A stretch of 64,000 nucleotides of DNA from Streptosporangium sp040640155 (GTDB lineage: Bacteria > Actinomycetota > Actinomycetes > Streptosporangiales > Streptosporangiaceae), in the NCBI RefSeq assembly GCF_040640155.1, contig NZ_JBFABE010000024.1, positions 40,099 to 104,098 of the forward strand. The letters run 5' to 3'. The position numbers and the translations under genes were made by a program. Positions 1 to 8,052 of the stretch are shown piece after piece (position 1 is the first letter of the stretch; the number at the start of each line of letters is the position of its first letter). The notes below the pieces were generated by a model, which ran no database searches, was not told where the DNA came from, and was given only the letters and a program-made list of their open reading frames with translations.

Positions 1-1
1 G

Positions 2-583
2 TACGGCGCCGAGGGGCAGCGGCGCCTCGACGAGCTGGCGGTCTTCGTCCAGTCCTTCGCGCCGCCGCCCCGGATGCTGGTCTTCGGGGCGATCGACTTC
101 GCCGCCGCGGTCGCCAGGGTCGGGAAGTTCCTCGGCTACCACGTGGTCGTCTGCGACGCCAGGCCGGTCTTCACCACGGCCAAGCGCTTCCCCGAGGCCG
201 ACGAGGTGATCGTCAAGTGGCCGCACGACTACCTCACCACGGCGGTGGTGGACGAGCGGACCGCGATCTGCGTGCTGACCCACGACCCGAAGTTCGACGT
301 CCCCCTGCTGGAGGTGGCCCTGCGCACCCCGGCGGGCTACGTCGGCGCGATGGGCTCGCGCCGCACGCACGAGGACCGGCTGGCCCGGCTCGCGCGGGCG
401 GGCCTGACGGAGGCCGAGCTCGCCCGGCTCCGCTCGCCGATCGGGCTGGACCTCGGCGCGCGTACGCCCGAGGAGACCGCGATCTCCATCGCCGCGGAGC
501 TGATCCAGCTGCGCTGGGGCGGTTCCGGCCGCCCGCTCACCGACGGCTCCGGCCGGATCCACGGGGAGGGGCCGGGGACGTGA
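2..583 (+). CDS. XdhC/CoxI family protein, 5' end missing
   Basis: The frame is open from the window edge, so the N-terminus is cut off; 193 residues remain. The visible part is the Rossmann-like C-terminal domain of XdhC: a hydrophobic strand with a glycine turn (RMLVFGAIDFAAAV), a second strand followed by acidic residues, and the family motif YVGAMGSRRTHEDRL. XdhC proteins bind molybdenum cofactor and help insert its mature form into xanthine dehydrogenase or CO dehydrogenase type enzymes. The stop overlaps the next gene, a MocA-like transferase, by 4 bases (GTGA). That pairing is typical of molybdenum hydroxylase accessory operons, so the enzyme subunits probably lie upstream, outside the window (inferred). 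Confidence 0.85.
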   Translation, partial: YGAEGQRRLDELAVFVQSFAPPPRMLVFGAIDFAAAVARVGKFLGYHVVVCDARPVFTTAKRFPEADEVIVKWPHDYLTTAVVDERTAICVLTHDPKFDVPLLEVALRTPAGYVGAMGSRRTHEDRLARLARAGLTEAELARLRSPIGLDLGARTPEETAISIAAELIQLRWGGSGRPLTDGSGRIHGEGPGT

Positions 584-1305
584 GCGCGGCGCGGGAGACG
601 GGCGGGCGGGGGAGCGGTGAGCCGGGGAGCGCGGCGCGGCGGACGGCAGAGCGTGCGGCAGAGCGTGGGCGCGGGGAACGGGAGGCCGGGGAACGGGAGG
701 CCGGGGAACGGGAGGCCGGGGAACCGGTGAGCGCGGGCCTGCTGCTGGCCGCGGGGTCCGGTTCGCGGCTCGGCACGCCGAAGGCCCTGGTGGAGTTCCA
801 CGGCGAGCGGCTGGTGGACCGGGGGGTCAGGGCGCTGCGCGAGGGAGGCTGCCGCACCGTGGTCGTGGTGCTCGGGGCCGCCGGTACGCCGGTGCCGGGG
901 GCGGTCACCGTGCACAACCCGCGCTGGAGCTCCGGGATGGGGTCCTCGCTGCGGGCCGGGCTGGCGGCGGTCCCCGCCGAGGCGGCGCACGTGGTGATCG
1001 CCCTGGTGGACCAGCCGTTCGTCGGGCCGCGGGCGGTACGGCGGCTCATCCGGGCCGCCGGGCGGGGTGCCTCGGTCGCCGTCGCCACCTACGCGGGGGA
1101 GCGGCGCAACCCGGTGCTGATCGCCGGGGAGCACTTCGCGGAGGTCGCCCGGCTCGCGACCGGCGACGCCGGTGCCCGCCCCTTCCTGAGGGCGCGCGCC
1201 GAGCTGGTCGTCGCGGTGCCCTGTGACGACGTCGCCGACCCCGCCGACATCGACACCCCGGAGGACCTGGCCGCCCTGCGCGCCCGCCTCGGCCCCGCGG
1301 TCTGA
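580..1305 (+). CDS. MocA-like molybdenum cofactor nucleotidyltransferase
   Basis: This is a MobA-like NTP transferase domain protein. It has the nucleotide-binding signature LLAAGSGSRLGTPKAL and the later ALVDQPF acidic motif. The link to XdhC suggests MocA activity, the transfer of CMP to molybdopterin to make the cytosine dinucleotide cofactor; a MobA-type or unrelated substrate cannot be excluded. The GTG at 580 overlaps the xdhC stop (GTGA) and gives 241 residues. A GTG at 727 would give 192 residues, closer to the usual family length and starting right at the catalytic domain. The extra 49 residues are hydrophilic and include a GEREA repeat, so the true start is uncertain. The gene converges on the next one with only 9 bases between them. 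Confidence 0.8.
   Translation: MSAARETGGRGSGEPGSAARRTAERAAERGRGEREAGEREAGEREAGEPVSAGLLLAAGSGSRLGTPKALVEFHGERLVDRGVRALREGGCRTVVVVLGAAGTPVPGAVTVHNPRWSSGMGSSLRAGLAAVPAEAAHVVIALVDQPFVGPRAVRRLIRAAGRGASVAVATYAGERRNPVLIAGEHFAEVARLATGDAGARPFLRARAELVVAVPCDDVADPADIDTPEDLAALRARLGPAV
676..720 (+). repeat. 15-base tandem repeat, three exact copies
   Basis: The unit GAACGGGAGGCCGGG occurs three times in a row and a fourth, diverged copy begins at 721. It is in frame with the upstream start of the MocA-like gene and encodes a pentapeptide repeat (GEREA). If translation starts at 727 instead, the repeat lies outside the protein. Confidence 0.85.
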
Positions 1306-1314
1306 ACGCGCCCG

Positions 1315-2208
1315 CTAGGCGGCCAGGCGCAGCGAGGCGACGGCGGCGCGGTGGTCGCTGCCCGCGGCGGGCTCGACGCTCGCGGTGGTCGCGGTCATCC
1401 CCCGGTAGAGGATGTGGTCGGGGCGGGTGACCGGGAAGGCGGCGGGCCAGGTGAAGCCGAAGCCCGTACCGGCCTCCTGCTGGGCGTCCGAGAGGGGCGG
1501 CACCAGACCGGCCCGCTTGCGGTCGGTGGTGGCGGTGTTGAGGTCGCCGAGCAGCAGCAGGTGCGGGCTGTCGTCCTTGTCGATCATCCGGCGCGCGTAG
1601 GTCAGCGTCTCGTCGCGCAGGTCCGTCTGGCCCGGCCGGGCCGAGGCCAGGTGCATCACGTAGACGGTGACCCTGCCTTCGGGGGTGACGACCACCGCGC
1701 GCAGCGCCCGCGCCCAGTCCAGGCCGATGTCGGCCTTGCGCGCCTCGGCGATCGGGAAGCGGCTCCACAGGCCGACCGTGGCGATCCGGTAGCGGTGCGG
1801 GAACCTGTCGTCGAGGGCCTCGGCCGCCGGGCCCCCCGGGGTCAGCTCCTGCACCGCGACCAGGTCGCGGCCCTTGGAGACGGACCGTATGGCGTCGGCC
1901 GAGTCACCGTTGGTGGCGCCCACGTTGAGCGTGGCGACCGACAGGTCGCTGGGACCGCCGGGCGGGGTGCGGACCAGCGCCGGGCCGAACATCACCGCCC
2001 ACACCGTCGCGGGGAGCAGCGCCGCGAAGACGACCTGCCAGGAGCGGGTGACCAGCGCGCAGACGAGCAGGATCGGGACGGCCACGCCGAGCCAGGGCAG
2101 CAGGCTCTCCAGCACGGGGGTGAACCCGCCCAGCTCCGGCAGGAGCCGGTGCCCTCCGAGCGTCAGGGCCAGTGTCCCCGACGCCACGATGATCGATCGC
2201 CTCAGCAC
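1315..2208 (-). CDS. membrane-anchored endonuclease/exonuclease/phosphatase family protein
   Basis: 297 residues from a GTG start with an AGGAG ribosome binding site. The N-terminal ~80 residues hold about three hydrophobic segments, including one rich in Leu, Val and Ile around residues 38-53. The rest is an EEP (DNase I-like) fold: LSVATLNVG, VAVQEL with the metal-binding Glu, LLLLGDLNTAT with the Asp-Leu-Asn motif, and the terminal SDH of GSDHRAAVA. The order matches secreted or membrane-tethered EEP hydrolases of actinomycetes. The substrate cannot be told from sequence; nucleic acid, sphingolipid and phosphoinositide hydrolases share the fold. It is transcribed divergently from the downstream LLM oxidoreductase. 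Confidence 0.8.
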   Translation of the reverse strand: MLRRSIIVASGTLALTLGGHRLLPELGGFTPVLESLLPWLGVAVPILLVCALVTRSWQVVFAALLPATVWAVMFGPALVRTPPGGPSDLSVATLNVGATNGDSADAIRSVSKGRDLVAVQELTPGGPAAEALDDRFPHRYRIATVGLWSRFPIAEARKADIGLDWARALRAVVVTPEGRVTVYVMHLASARPGQTDLRDETLTYARRMIDKDDSPHLLLLGDLNTATTDRKRAGLVPPLSDAQQEAGTGFGFTWPAAFPVTRPDHILYRGMTATTASVEPAAGSDHRAAVASLRLAA

Positions 2209-2417
2209 ACCGCTCCTCGTCCGTTTCCGCCGGGTCCTGCCCGGTCATGCGGGTCCCGCCGGGTCGCGCCGGGGATCTCCTGCCCCGGAATGCGTAGGCT
2301 ACCGGCCCGGCGACGGCCGCGTGGGGCTTGGTGCGCGGGCGGTGAGTCGATAGCCTTTGTTGCCGAGACAACGGAACAACATTCGGTTTCGCCGGGCTGC
2401 GGAAGGACGATCTCACC

Positions 2418-3458
2418 ATGCGTATCGGTATGGCCCTGAGCTACTCAGGAGGGTTCAAGGAGACGGTGGCCGCCCTGGCCGACTACGAGAGCGCGGGCCT
2501 CGACATCGTCTTCGTCGCCGAGGCCTACAGCTTCGACGCGGTCAGCCAGATGGGTTACATCGCCGCCAAGACCGAGAGACTGCAGATCGCCTCCGGCATC
2601 CTGCCGATCTACTCGCGGACCCCGGCCCTGCTGGCCATGACCGCGGCGGGCATGGACTACGTCTCCGGCGGCAGGTTCACCCTGGGCCTGGGCGCCTCGG
2701 GGCCGCAGGTCATCGAGGGCTTCCACGGCGTCCCCTACACCGCCCCGCTCGGCCGTACCCGCGAGGTCATCGAGATCTGCCGCCAGGTCTGGCGGCGCGA
2801 GCGCCTGGCCCACGACGGCAGGCACTACACGATCCCGCTCCCGGCCGACCGGGGGACCGGCCTGGGCAAGCCGCTGAAGCTCATCAACCACCCCGTCAGG
2901 GAGCGCATCCCCATCGTCGTGGCGGCCATCGGCCCCAAGAACGTCGAGCTGTCCGCCGAGCTCGCCGAGGGCTGGGAGCCGATCTTCTACGTCCCGGAGA
3001 AGGCCGCCGACGTGTGGGGGGCCTCGCTGGCCGCGGGCAGGGCCAGGCGTGACCCGTCGCTGGGCGAGCTGGACGTGATCGCCCAGGCGTCGCTGGCCAT
3101 CGGCGACGACGTCTCGGACTGGCTGGAGCTGGGCCGCCCGGTGGCCGCCCTCTACATCGGCGGGATGGGGGCCAAGGGCAAGAACTTCTACAACGACCTG
3201 GCCCGCCGGTACGGCTACGAGAAGGAGGCCGAGCAGATCCAGAACCTCTACCTCGACGGCAAGAAGGACGAGGCCGCCGCGCTCGTCCCCGACGAGCTGC
3301 TGCGCAAGACGTCCCTGATCGGCTCCGAGGGCCACGTCCGCGAGCGGCTGCAGGCCATGCGCGAGGCGGGCGTCACCACCCTCAACGTCAGCCCGCTGGC
3401 ACGCACCCACGAGGAGCGCGTCCGGCTGATCGAGCGGGTCAGGGAGCTGGCCGCCTGA
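2418..3458 (+). CDS. LLM class F420-dependent oxidoreductase
   Basis: 346 residues, the normal length for luciferase-like (TIM-barrel) oxidoreductases that use coenzyme F420 or a flavin. Recognisable features are the N-terminal strand MRIGMALSYSGG, the segment GRFTLGLGASGPQVIEGFHG that contacts the cofactor phosphate, and the late YIGGMGAKGKNFYNDL. F420 use is inferred from the family and from the abundance of F420 enzymes in actinomycetes; the substrate is unknown. The ATG follows GGAAGGA with normal spacing. The 209 bases upstream separate it from the divergent EEP gene and hold an AT-richer stretch (TAGCCT at about 2349 and an imperfect TTGTT/AACAA inverted repeat), plausibly its promoter. 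Confidence 0.85.
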   Translation: MRIGMALSYSGGFKETVAALADYESAGLDIVFVAEAYSFDAVSQMGYIAAKTERLQIASGILPIYSRTPALLAMTAAGMDYVSGGRFTLGLGASGPQVIEGFHGVPYTAPLGRTREVIEICRQVWRRERLAHDGRHYTIPLPADRGTGLGKPLKLINHPVRERIPIVVAAIGPKNVELSAELAEGWEPIFYVPEKAADVWGASLAAGRARRDPSLGELDVIAQASLAIGDDVSDWLELGRPVAALYIGGMGAKGKNFYNDLARRYGYEKEAEQIQNLYLDGKKDEAAALVPDELLRKTSLIGSEGHVRERLQAMREAGVTTLNVSPLARTHEERVRLIERVRELAA

Positions 3459-3510
3459 CCCCGGCGGGCCCGCCCTCGCGCCGCCCCCGCCCGGCCGGCG
3501 TCCGCGCCAC

Positions 3511-3546
3511 CGGACCGGGCGGACCGGGCGGACCGGGCGGACCGGG
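3511..3546 (+). repeat. 9-base tandem repeat, four copies
   Basis: CGGACCGGG repeats four times head to tail, followed by diverged copies up to about 3585. It lies in the 140-base gap upstream of the M24 peptidase gene. No coding or regulatory role is visible. Confidence 0.8.
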
Positions 3547-3627
3547 GTGGACCGGCCGGGGTGGACCGGGGGCCGGACCGGGCGGGCGGGGGACGGCCGC
3601 GGTGGCGACACCGGGCATAGCGGTCAA

Positions 3628-3633
3628 TAGCAT
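3628..3633 (+). promoter_or_regulatory. -10 box for a probably leaderless M24 peptidase mRNA
   Basis: TAGCAT fits the actinobacterial TANNNT -10 pattern and ends 7 bases before the ATG at 3641. Transcription would then start at or next to the start codon. No ribosome binding site precedes that ATG, which agrees with a leaderless message. No convincing -35 box is seen. Confidence 0.45.
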
Positions 3634-3640
3634 GCCTGTC

Positions 3641-4774
3641 ATGACCGCTCTCCACGCCCGGCGCCGCGAGGACCTCGCCGCCCTGCTCCCCGCTCACGAG
3701 GCGGACGCGATCCTGGTCACCCACGCCGTGAACGTGTACTACCTGACCGGGCTGGCCAGCTCCAACGCCGCCGTCCTGGTCCGGGCCGACGCGAGCGCCG
3801 CCCTGGCGACCGACTCCCGCTACATCGGCGCGGCCCGGAACGTCTGCGCCGACATCGAGGTGATCGAGGAACGCGACGTGGCCGGCGCCCTGCTCGCCGG
3901 CCCCGGCGGGGGCTCCGGCGGGGCCGGCCGGACCGGTGTCGAGGCCGACCACATGTCCGTCGCCGCCTACTTCCGGCTGGGAGGCGACCTGCCCCGCCTG
4001 TCGCAGGCGGTGGAGTCGGTGCGCATGGTCAAGGACGAGGACGAGATCGCCCTCCTGCGCACCGCGTGCGAGATCACCGACCGGGCCTTCGAGGCCGTAC
4101 TGCCCGAACTGCGCCCGGGGACGACCGAGAAGGAGATCGCCAGGGCGCTGGAGCGGCACATGGCCGCCCTCGGCGCGGACGCCCCCGCCTTCGAGGCGAT
4201 CGTGGCGAGCGGGCCCAACGGCGCGGTCCCGCACCACGCGCCCTCGGACCGGCCGCTGGAGCGCGGCGACCTGGTCACCATGGACTTCGGGGCCCGCCAC
4301 CTGGGCTACCACGCCGACATGACCAGGACCGTGGCGATCGGCGAGCCCGCCGGCTGGCAGCGCGAGCTGTACGACCTCGTCCGGGCCGCCCAGGGCGCCG
4401 GCCTCGCGGCGGCGCGGACCGGCACCGCCACGCACGAGGTGGACGCCGCCGCCCGCGACCTGATCGCCGGGGCGGGGTACGGGGAGTTCTTCAAGCACGG
4501 CCTCGGCCACGGCGTCGGGCTGGAGATCCACGAGGTGCCGTTCCTGTCCCCGCGCAAGCCCGGGCGGCCCGGGCGGCCGGAGCTTTCGGAGCTTTCGGAG
4601 CAGCCGGAGCGTGACCGGGAGCACGCTAGACTAGAGGATCGAGTTCCGATCACCGTCGAGCCCGGGGTGTACCTGCCCGGCAGGGGCGGCGTGCGCATCG
4701 AGGACACTCTCGTGGCGCGCGACGGCGGGCCGGAGCTTCTCACACGGACGACCAAAGAGCTGCTCGTCCTTTAA
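3641..4774 (+). CDS. M24 (aminopeptidase P / Xaa-Pro dipeptidase) family peptidase
   Basis: 377 residues. An N-terminal creatinase-like domain (NVYYLTGLASSNAAVLV) is followed by the pita-bread M24 catalytic domain. The metal ligands are visible: Asp in TMDFGARHLGYHADMTRT (two), His in HGLGHGVG, Glu in VEPGVY and Glu in RIEDT. It should cleave N-terminal residues before proline, or Xaa-Pro dipeptides, in the cytoplasm. In-frame starts also exist at 3602 and 3632; 3641 is chosen because of the -10 box just before it. About 28 extra hydrophilic residues (roughly 306-333, with a repeated ELSELSE) interrupt the catalytic domain between PFLSPRK and VPITVEPG. The gene sits just upstream of efp, a common actinobacterial order. 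Confidence 0.88.
   Translation: MTALHARRREDLAALLPAHEADAILVTHAVNVYYLTGLASSNAAVLVRADASAALATDSRYIGAARNVCADIEVIEERDVAGALLAGPGGGSGGAGRTGVEADHMSVAAYFRLGGDLPRLSQAVESVRMVKDEDEIALLRTACEITDRAFEAVLPELRPGTTEKEIARALERHMAALGADAPAFEAIVASGPNGAVPHHAPSDRPLERGDLVTMDFGARHLGYHADMTRTVAIGEPAGWQRELYDLVRAAQGAGLAAARTGTATHEVDAAARDLIAGAGYGEFFKHGLGHGVGLEIHEVPFLSPRKPGRPGRPELSELSEQPERDREHARLEDRVPITVEPGVYLPGRGGVRIEDTLVARDGGPELLTRTTKELLVL
4627..4632 (+). promoter_or_regulatory. efp: possible internal -10 box for efp-nusB
   Basis: TAGACT stands out inside the GC-rich end of the peptidase gene, within its unusual insertion and 168 bases before efp. It fits the TANNNT -10 pattern, but no good -35 is present. It is offered as a weak candidate for separate transcription of efp and nusB. 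Confidence 0.3.
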
Positions 4775-4799
4775 GAGCGGCCGTACGCAGGAGAGACTA

Positions 4800-5360
4800 G
4801 TGGCGACGACGAACGACCTCAAGAACGGCCTCGTGCTCAAGCTCGACGGCGGTGAGCTCTGGGCTGTCGTGGAGTTCCAGCACGTCAAGCCCGGCAAGGG
4901 CGGCGCGTTCGTCCGCACCAAGCTCAAGAACGTGATGTCGGGCAAGGTCGTCGACAAGACCTTCAACGCGGGCGTGAAGGTCGAGGTGGCCAACGTCGAC
5001 AAGCGCGAGATGCAGTTCTCCTACATGGACGGCGACGACTTCGTCTTCATGGACACCGAGACCTACGACATGCTCCACGTCTCCCGGGTGGCGGTCGGCG
5101 ACTCGGCCAACTACCTCCTGGAGAACATGCTCGCCACCGTGGCGATCAACGAGGGCAACGTCCTCTACGTCGACCTGCCCGCGGCCGTCGAGCTGCTCGT
5201 CTCCGAGACCGAGCCCGGCCTCCAGGGCGACCGCTCCACCGGCGGCACCAAGCCCGCCACGCTGGAGACCGGCGCCGAGATCAAGGTGCCGCTGTTCATC
5301 ACCACCGGCGAGAAGGTCAAGGTCGACACCCGCACCGGCGATTATCTCGGCCGCGCCTGA
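4800..5360 (+). CDS. efp: translation elongation factor P
   Basis: 186 residues, normal EF-P length. The N-terminal KOW-like domain carries HVKPGKGGAFVR with the loop lysine (Lys33) that reaches the peptidyl-transferase centre. It is followed by the OB domains, with family motifs such as MDTETYDM and the C-terminal TGDYLGRA. EF-P binds ribosomes stalled on consecutive prolines and promotes peptide bond formation, which fits a genome with so many Pro-rich proteins. The GTG start has CAGGAGA 5 bases upstream. The stop overlaps the nusB start by one base (TGATG), so the two are translationally coupled. Confidence 0.97.
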   Translation: MATTNDLKNGLVLKLDGGELWAVVEFQHVKPGKGGAFVRTKLKNVMSGKVVDKTFNAGVKVEVANVDKREMQFSYMDGDDFVFMDTETYDMLHVSRVAVGDSANYLLENMLATVAINEGNVLYVDLPAAVELLVSETEPGLQGDRSTGGTKPATLETGAEIKVPLFITTGEKVKVDTRTGDYLGRA

Positions 5361-5770
5361 TGTCGGCACGGGGCAAGGCGCGCAGGCGCGCGCTGGACAT
5401 CCTCTTCGAGGCCGAGGCGCGGAGCGAGGACCCCAGGAACGTCCTGGCCGAGCGCCTGGAGCGGGCCGAGCCGCCCGTGAACGAGTACACCACCACGATC
5501 GTCGAGGGCGTCTGCCGGCACCGGTCGCGCATCGACGAGCTGATCACCGCCTACGCCGAGGGCTGGACGCTGGACCGCATGCCCGCGGTCGACCGCAACC
5601 TGCTGCGCGGCGGCACCTACGAGCTGCTGTGGATGCCCGACGTCCCCGAGGGCGTCGTGATCAGCGAGTGGGTCAGCCTGGCCTCGGAGCTGTCGACCGA
5701 CGAGTCGCCGCAGTTCGTCAACGGCCTGATGGCCCGCTTCAAGCAGCTCAAACCCTCCCTGACGCTCTGA
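5360..5770 (+). CDS. nusB: transcription antitermination factor NusB
   Basis: 136 residues, an all-helical NusB-fold protein. It opens with the basic MSARGKARRRALDILFEAE that contributes to boxA RNA binding and ends with NGLMARF, both typical of NusB. With NusE (S10) it binds boxA in rRNA leaders and supports antitermination and rRNA processing. Its ATG overlaps the efp stop. A strong hairpin follows the stop codon and probably ends the efp-nusB transcript. Confidence 0.96.
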   Translation: MSARGKARRRALDILFEAEARSEDPRNVLAERLERAEPPVNEYTTTIVEGVCRHRSRIDELITAYAEGWTLDRMPAVDRNLLRGGTYELLWMPDVPEGVVISEWVSLASELSTDESPQFVNGLMARFKQLKPSLTL

Positions 5771-5778
5771 CCGCGCCC

Positions 5779-5809
5779 GGCGGGGAGCCGTTCACCCAGG
5801 CTCCCCGCC
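5779..5809 (+). terminator. hairpin terminator after nusB
   Basis: GGCGGGGAGCC pairs perfectly with GGCTCCCCGCC, an 11-base stem with a 9-base loop, starting 8 bases after the nusB stop. There is no T-run, as is usual for actinobacterial hairpin terminators. Confidence 0.7.
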
Positions 5810-5870
5810 CCGCACCGGGCCGTACGCGGCGTAGGCTGGGTTCGTCACCGTAGGAGGAGGCGAACTGAAG

Positions 5871-6629
5871 TTGCACGCCGTAGGCATCTCACGGCAGACG
5901 GGTACCCCGGCGGTCCGCACCGCGGTCGTGTGGGAGGCCCTGAGCGCCGTGCTGGCCGAGCGGACGGCCGCGACGGGCCGTGAACGGCTGGACATCGTCG
6001 ACGCCGGGGGAGGCACGGGCGGTTTCGCCGTCCCCCTGGCCGAGCTGGGCCACTCCGTGACGGTCGTCGACCCCAGCCCCGACTCGCTCGCCGCGCTGGA
6101 GCGCAGGGCCGCGGAGGCCGGGGTGAGCGTGCGCGCCCTGCAGGGTGACGCCGCCGACCTGGGAGAGCTGCTCCCGACCGGCGAGGCCGACCTGGTGCTC
6201 TGCCACAGCGTGCTGGAGTACGTGGACGACCCGGCCGGCGCGGTGACGGCCATGGCCGGGCTGCTGCGTCCCGGCGGCGTGATCAGCGTGCTCGCCGCCA
6301 ACCCGCTGGCCGCGGCCCTGCACCGTTCCATCGCCGGCCGGTTCGACGAGGCCCGCGAGGCCCTCGCCGACCCCGACGGGCGCTGGGGCGAGAAGGACCC
6401 CACCCCCCGGCGCTTCACCCGGGAGAGCCTGGAGCGGCTCCTGGCCGTGACCGGCTTCACCCCCGGGGAGGTCCACGGCGTGAGGATCTTCGCCGATCTG
6501 GTGCCCAGCAGGCTGCTGGACGGCGAGCCGGGAGCGGCCCGCGCCCTGGTCGCCCTGGAGCAGGCGGCGGCGGCACACCCCGTGCTCCGCGACATCGCGA
6601 CCCAGTTGCACGTCCTCGGACACCGGTGA
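5871..6629 (+). CDS. class I SAM-dependent methyltransferase
   Basis: 252 residues with a Rossmann-type methyltransferase core. Motif I is LDIVDAGGGTGGFAVPLAELG, motif II is TVVDPSPDSL with the acidic SAM ribose contact, and motif IV is ADLVLCHSVLEYVDDP, followed by LLRPGGVISVLAAN. The target is not evident; small molecules, tRNA or lipids are all possible. The proposed TTG start is supported by a strong GGAGGAGG 10 bases upstream; TAGGCT at 5832-5837 is a likely -10 box. It precedes dinB, which has its own promoter. Confidence 0.8.
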   Translation: MHAVGISRQTGTPAVRTAVVWEALSAVLAERTAATGRERLDIVDAGGGTGGFAVPLAELGHSVTVVDPSPDSLAALERRAAEAGVSVRALQGDAADLGELLPTGEADLVLCHSVLEYVDDPAGAVTAMAGLLRPGGVISVLAANPLAAALHRSIAGRFDEAREALADPDGRWGEKDPTPRRFTRESLERLLAVTGFTPGEVHGVRIFADLVPSRLLDGEPGAARALVALEQAAAAHPVLRDIATQLHVLGHR

Positions 6630-6637
6630 GCGCCGCG

Positions 6638-6653
6638 TCGAACGCGTGTTCCC
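6638..6653 (+). promoter_or_regulatory. dinB: LexA-like SOS box upstream of dinB
   Basis: TCGAACGCGTGTTCCC matches the Gram-positive/actinobacterial LexA operator TCGAAC-N4-GTTCGA at every consensus position except the last two bases. It lies directly against the dinB -10 box, so bound LexA would block RNA polymerase. The operator is read from sequence; repression is inferred from position. Confidence 0.65.
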
Positions 6654-6654
6654 G

Positions 6655-6660
6655 TAGAAT
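6655..6660 (+). promoter_or_regulatory. dinB: dinB -10 box, leaderless start
   Basis: TAGAAT, close to the TATAAT optimum, is followed by six bases and then the dinB GTG. A start site about 7 bases downstream would coincide with the GTG, giving a leaderless mRNA. No ribosome binding site is present. The LexA-like box occupies the -35 to -10 spacer. Confidence 0.6.
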
Positions 6661-6666
6661 GACGTC

Positions 6667-7905
6667 GTGTCGAGAAAGCAGCAGATGCCGCGCCCGGGCC
6701 CGGAGCTGGGGTCGGACGACACCGGCTGCCCGATCCTGCACGTCGACATGGACGCCTTCTACGCCGGCGTCGAGCTGCGGACCCGCCCGGAGCTGCGCGG
6801 CAGGCCCGTCATCGTCGGCCTCTCGGCGGGCCGCGGGGTGGTGCTCAGCGCCACCTACGAGGCCAGGGAGTTCGGCGTGCACTCGGCCATGCCCATGACC
6901 CGGGCCCGGCGGCTCTGCCCCCAGGCGGTGATCCTCGCGCCCAGCCGCGACACGTACGCCGAGGTCTCCCGGCAGGTCATGGAGATCTTCCGGAGTTTCA
7001 CCCCCGAGGTCGAGCCCATCGCCTCCGACGAGGCGTTCCTGGACGTCTCCGGGGCGCGCAAGCGGCTGGGCCGCCCGGCCGAGATCGCCGAGATGATCCG
7101 CGAGCGGGTCGTGAGCGAGCAGGGCGTGACCTGCTCGGTCGGGGTGGCCCCCAACAAGTTCGTGGCCAAGCTCGCCTCCCGGCACGGCAAGCCCGACGGG
7201 CTGTTCGTGGTGCCCGCCGCCAAGGTGGTCGACTTCCTGCACCCGCTGCCGGTGGCGGCGCTGTGGGGCGTGGGGGAGCGCACCGAGCGGTCCCTGGCCC
7301 GGCTCGGCATCGCGACCGTCGGCGACCTCGCCGCGGTCCCGGTGGACACCCTCAGGCGAGAGCTGGGGCAGGCGGCGGGCACGCACCTGGCCGAGCTCGC
7401 CTGGGGGCGCGACAGCCGTCCCGTCACCCCGCACACGCCGGACAAGAGCATCGGCGCCGAGGAGACGTTCGCCACCGACATCGGCGACCCGGTGCTGATC
7501 CGCCGGGAGCTGCTGCGGCTGTCTGAGCGGGTCGCGGCCAGGCTCCGGCGATCCGGCGTCGTCGGCCGCACCATCAGCGTCAAGCTGCGCCGGGCCGACT
7601 TCACCACCCTGTCCCGCTCCCGGAGCCTGCACGACCCCACCGACGTCGCCAAGATCGTGTACGACGTCGCCTGCGATCTCTACACCGCCTCCGGCCTGGA
7701 GGACGTCCCGCTGCGGCTGGTCGGCGTGCGGGTGGAGAACCTCGGCCCGGCCGAGGGAGCGGCCCGGCAGCTCGGTCTCGGCGAGCGCGAGACCGGCTGG
7801 CGCGAGGCCGAGCTGGCGATGGACCGGGCGACCCGAAGATTCGGCCGGAACGCGGTGCTCCCGGCCTCCCTTGTCCGCCCGCCGTTTGATGGAATGGAAC
7901 CATGA
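6667..7905 (+). CDS. dinB: DNA polymerase IV (Y family)
   Basis: 412 residues. The catalytic palm has HVDMDAFYAGVELR with the first Asp and YSDEAFLDVSG-type residues (SDEAFLDVSG here) with the Asp-Glu pair. The helix-hairpin-helix thumb and little-finger domain follow. The enzyme performs error-prone synthesis past DNA damage. The GTG start is chosen because of the -10 box six bases upstream. The LexA-like operator suggests induction in the SOS response, a feature not shared by all actinobacterial dinB genes. The C-terminus shows no clear beta-clamp binding motif, although one could be diverged. Confidence 0.95.
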   Translation: MSRKQQMPRPGPELGSDDTGCPILHVDMDAFYAGVELRTRPELRGRPVIVGLSAGRGVVLSATYEAREFGVHSAMPMTRARRLCPQAVILAPSRDTYAEVSRQVMEIFRSFTPEVEPIASDEAFLDVSGARKRLGRPAEIAEMIRERVVSEQGVTCSVGVAPNKFVAKLASRHGKPDGLFVVPAAKVVDFLHPLPVAALWGVGERTERSLARLGIATVGDLAAVPVDTLRRELGQAAGTHLAELAWGRDSRPVTPHTPDKSIGAEETFATDIGDPVLIRRELLRLSERVAARLRRSGVVGRTISVKLRRADFTTLSRSRSLHDPTDVAKIVYDVACDLYTASGLEDVPLRLVGVRVENLGPAEGAARQLGLGERETGWREAELAMDRATRRFGRNAVLPASLVRPPFDGMEP

Positions 7906-8052
7906 CGTCGCCTCCGGTTTGGACTACGTTGGACGTTTTCTTTCGTCTACGTCTACAGCCTCGTATTCTGGGGATAACCGACCGCGAGGTTCGGACACCC
8001 CGTGTCGTCCGTCACCGTCTTCCCCGTCCTGGGGCTGTCCTTGGGAGGCGCC

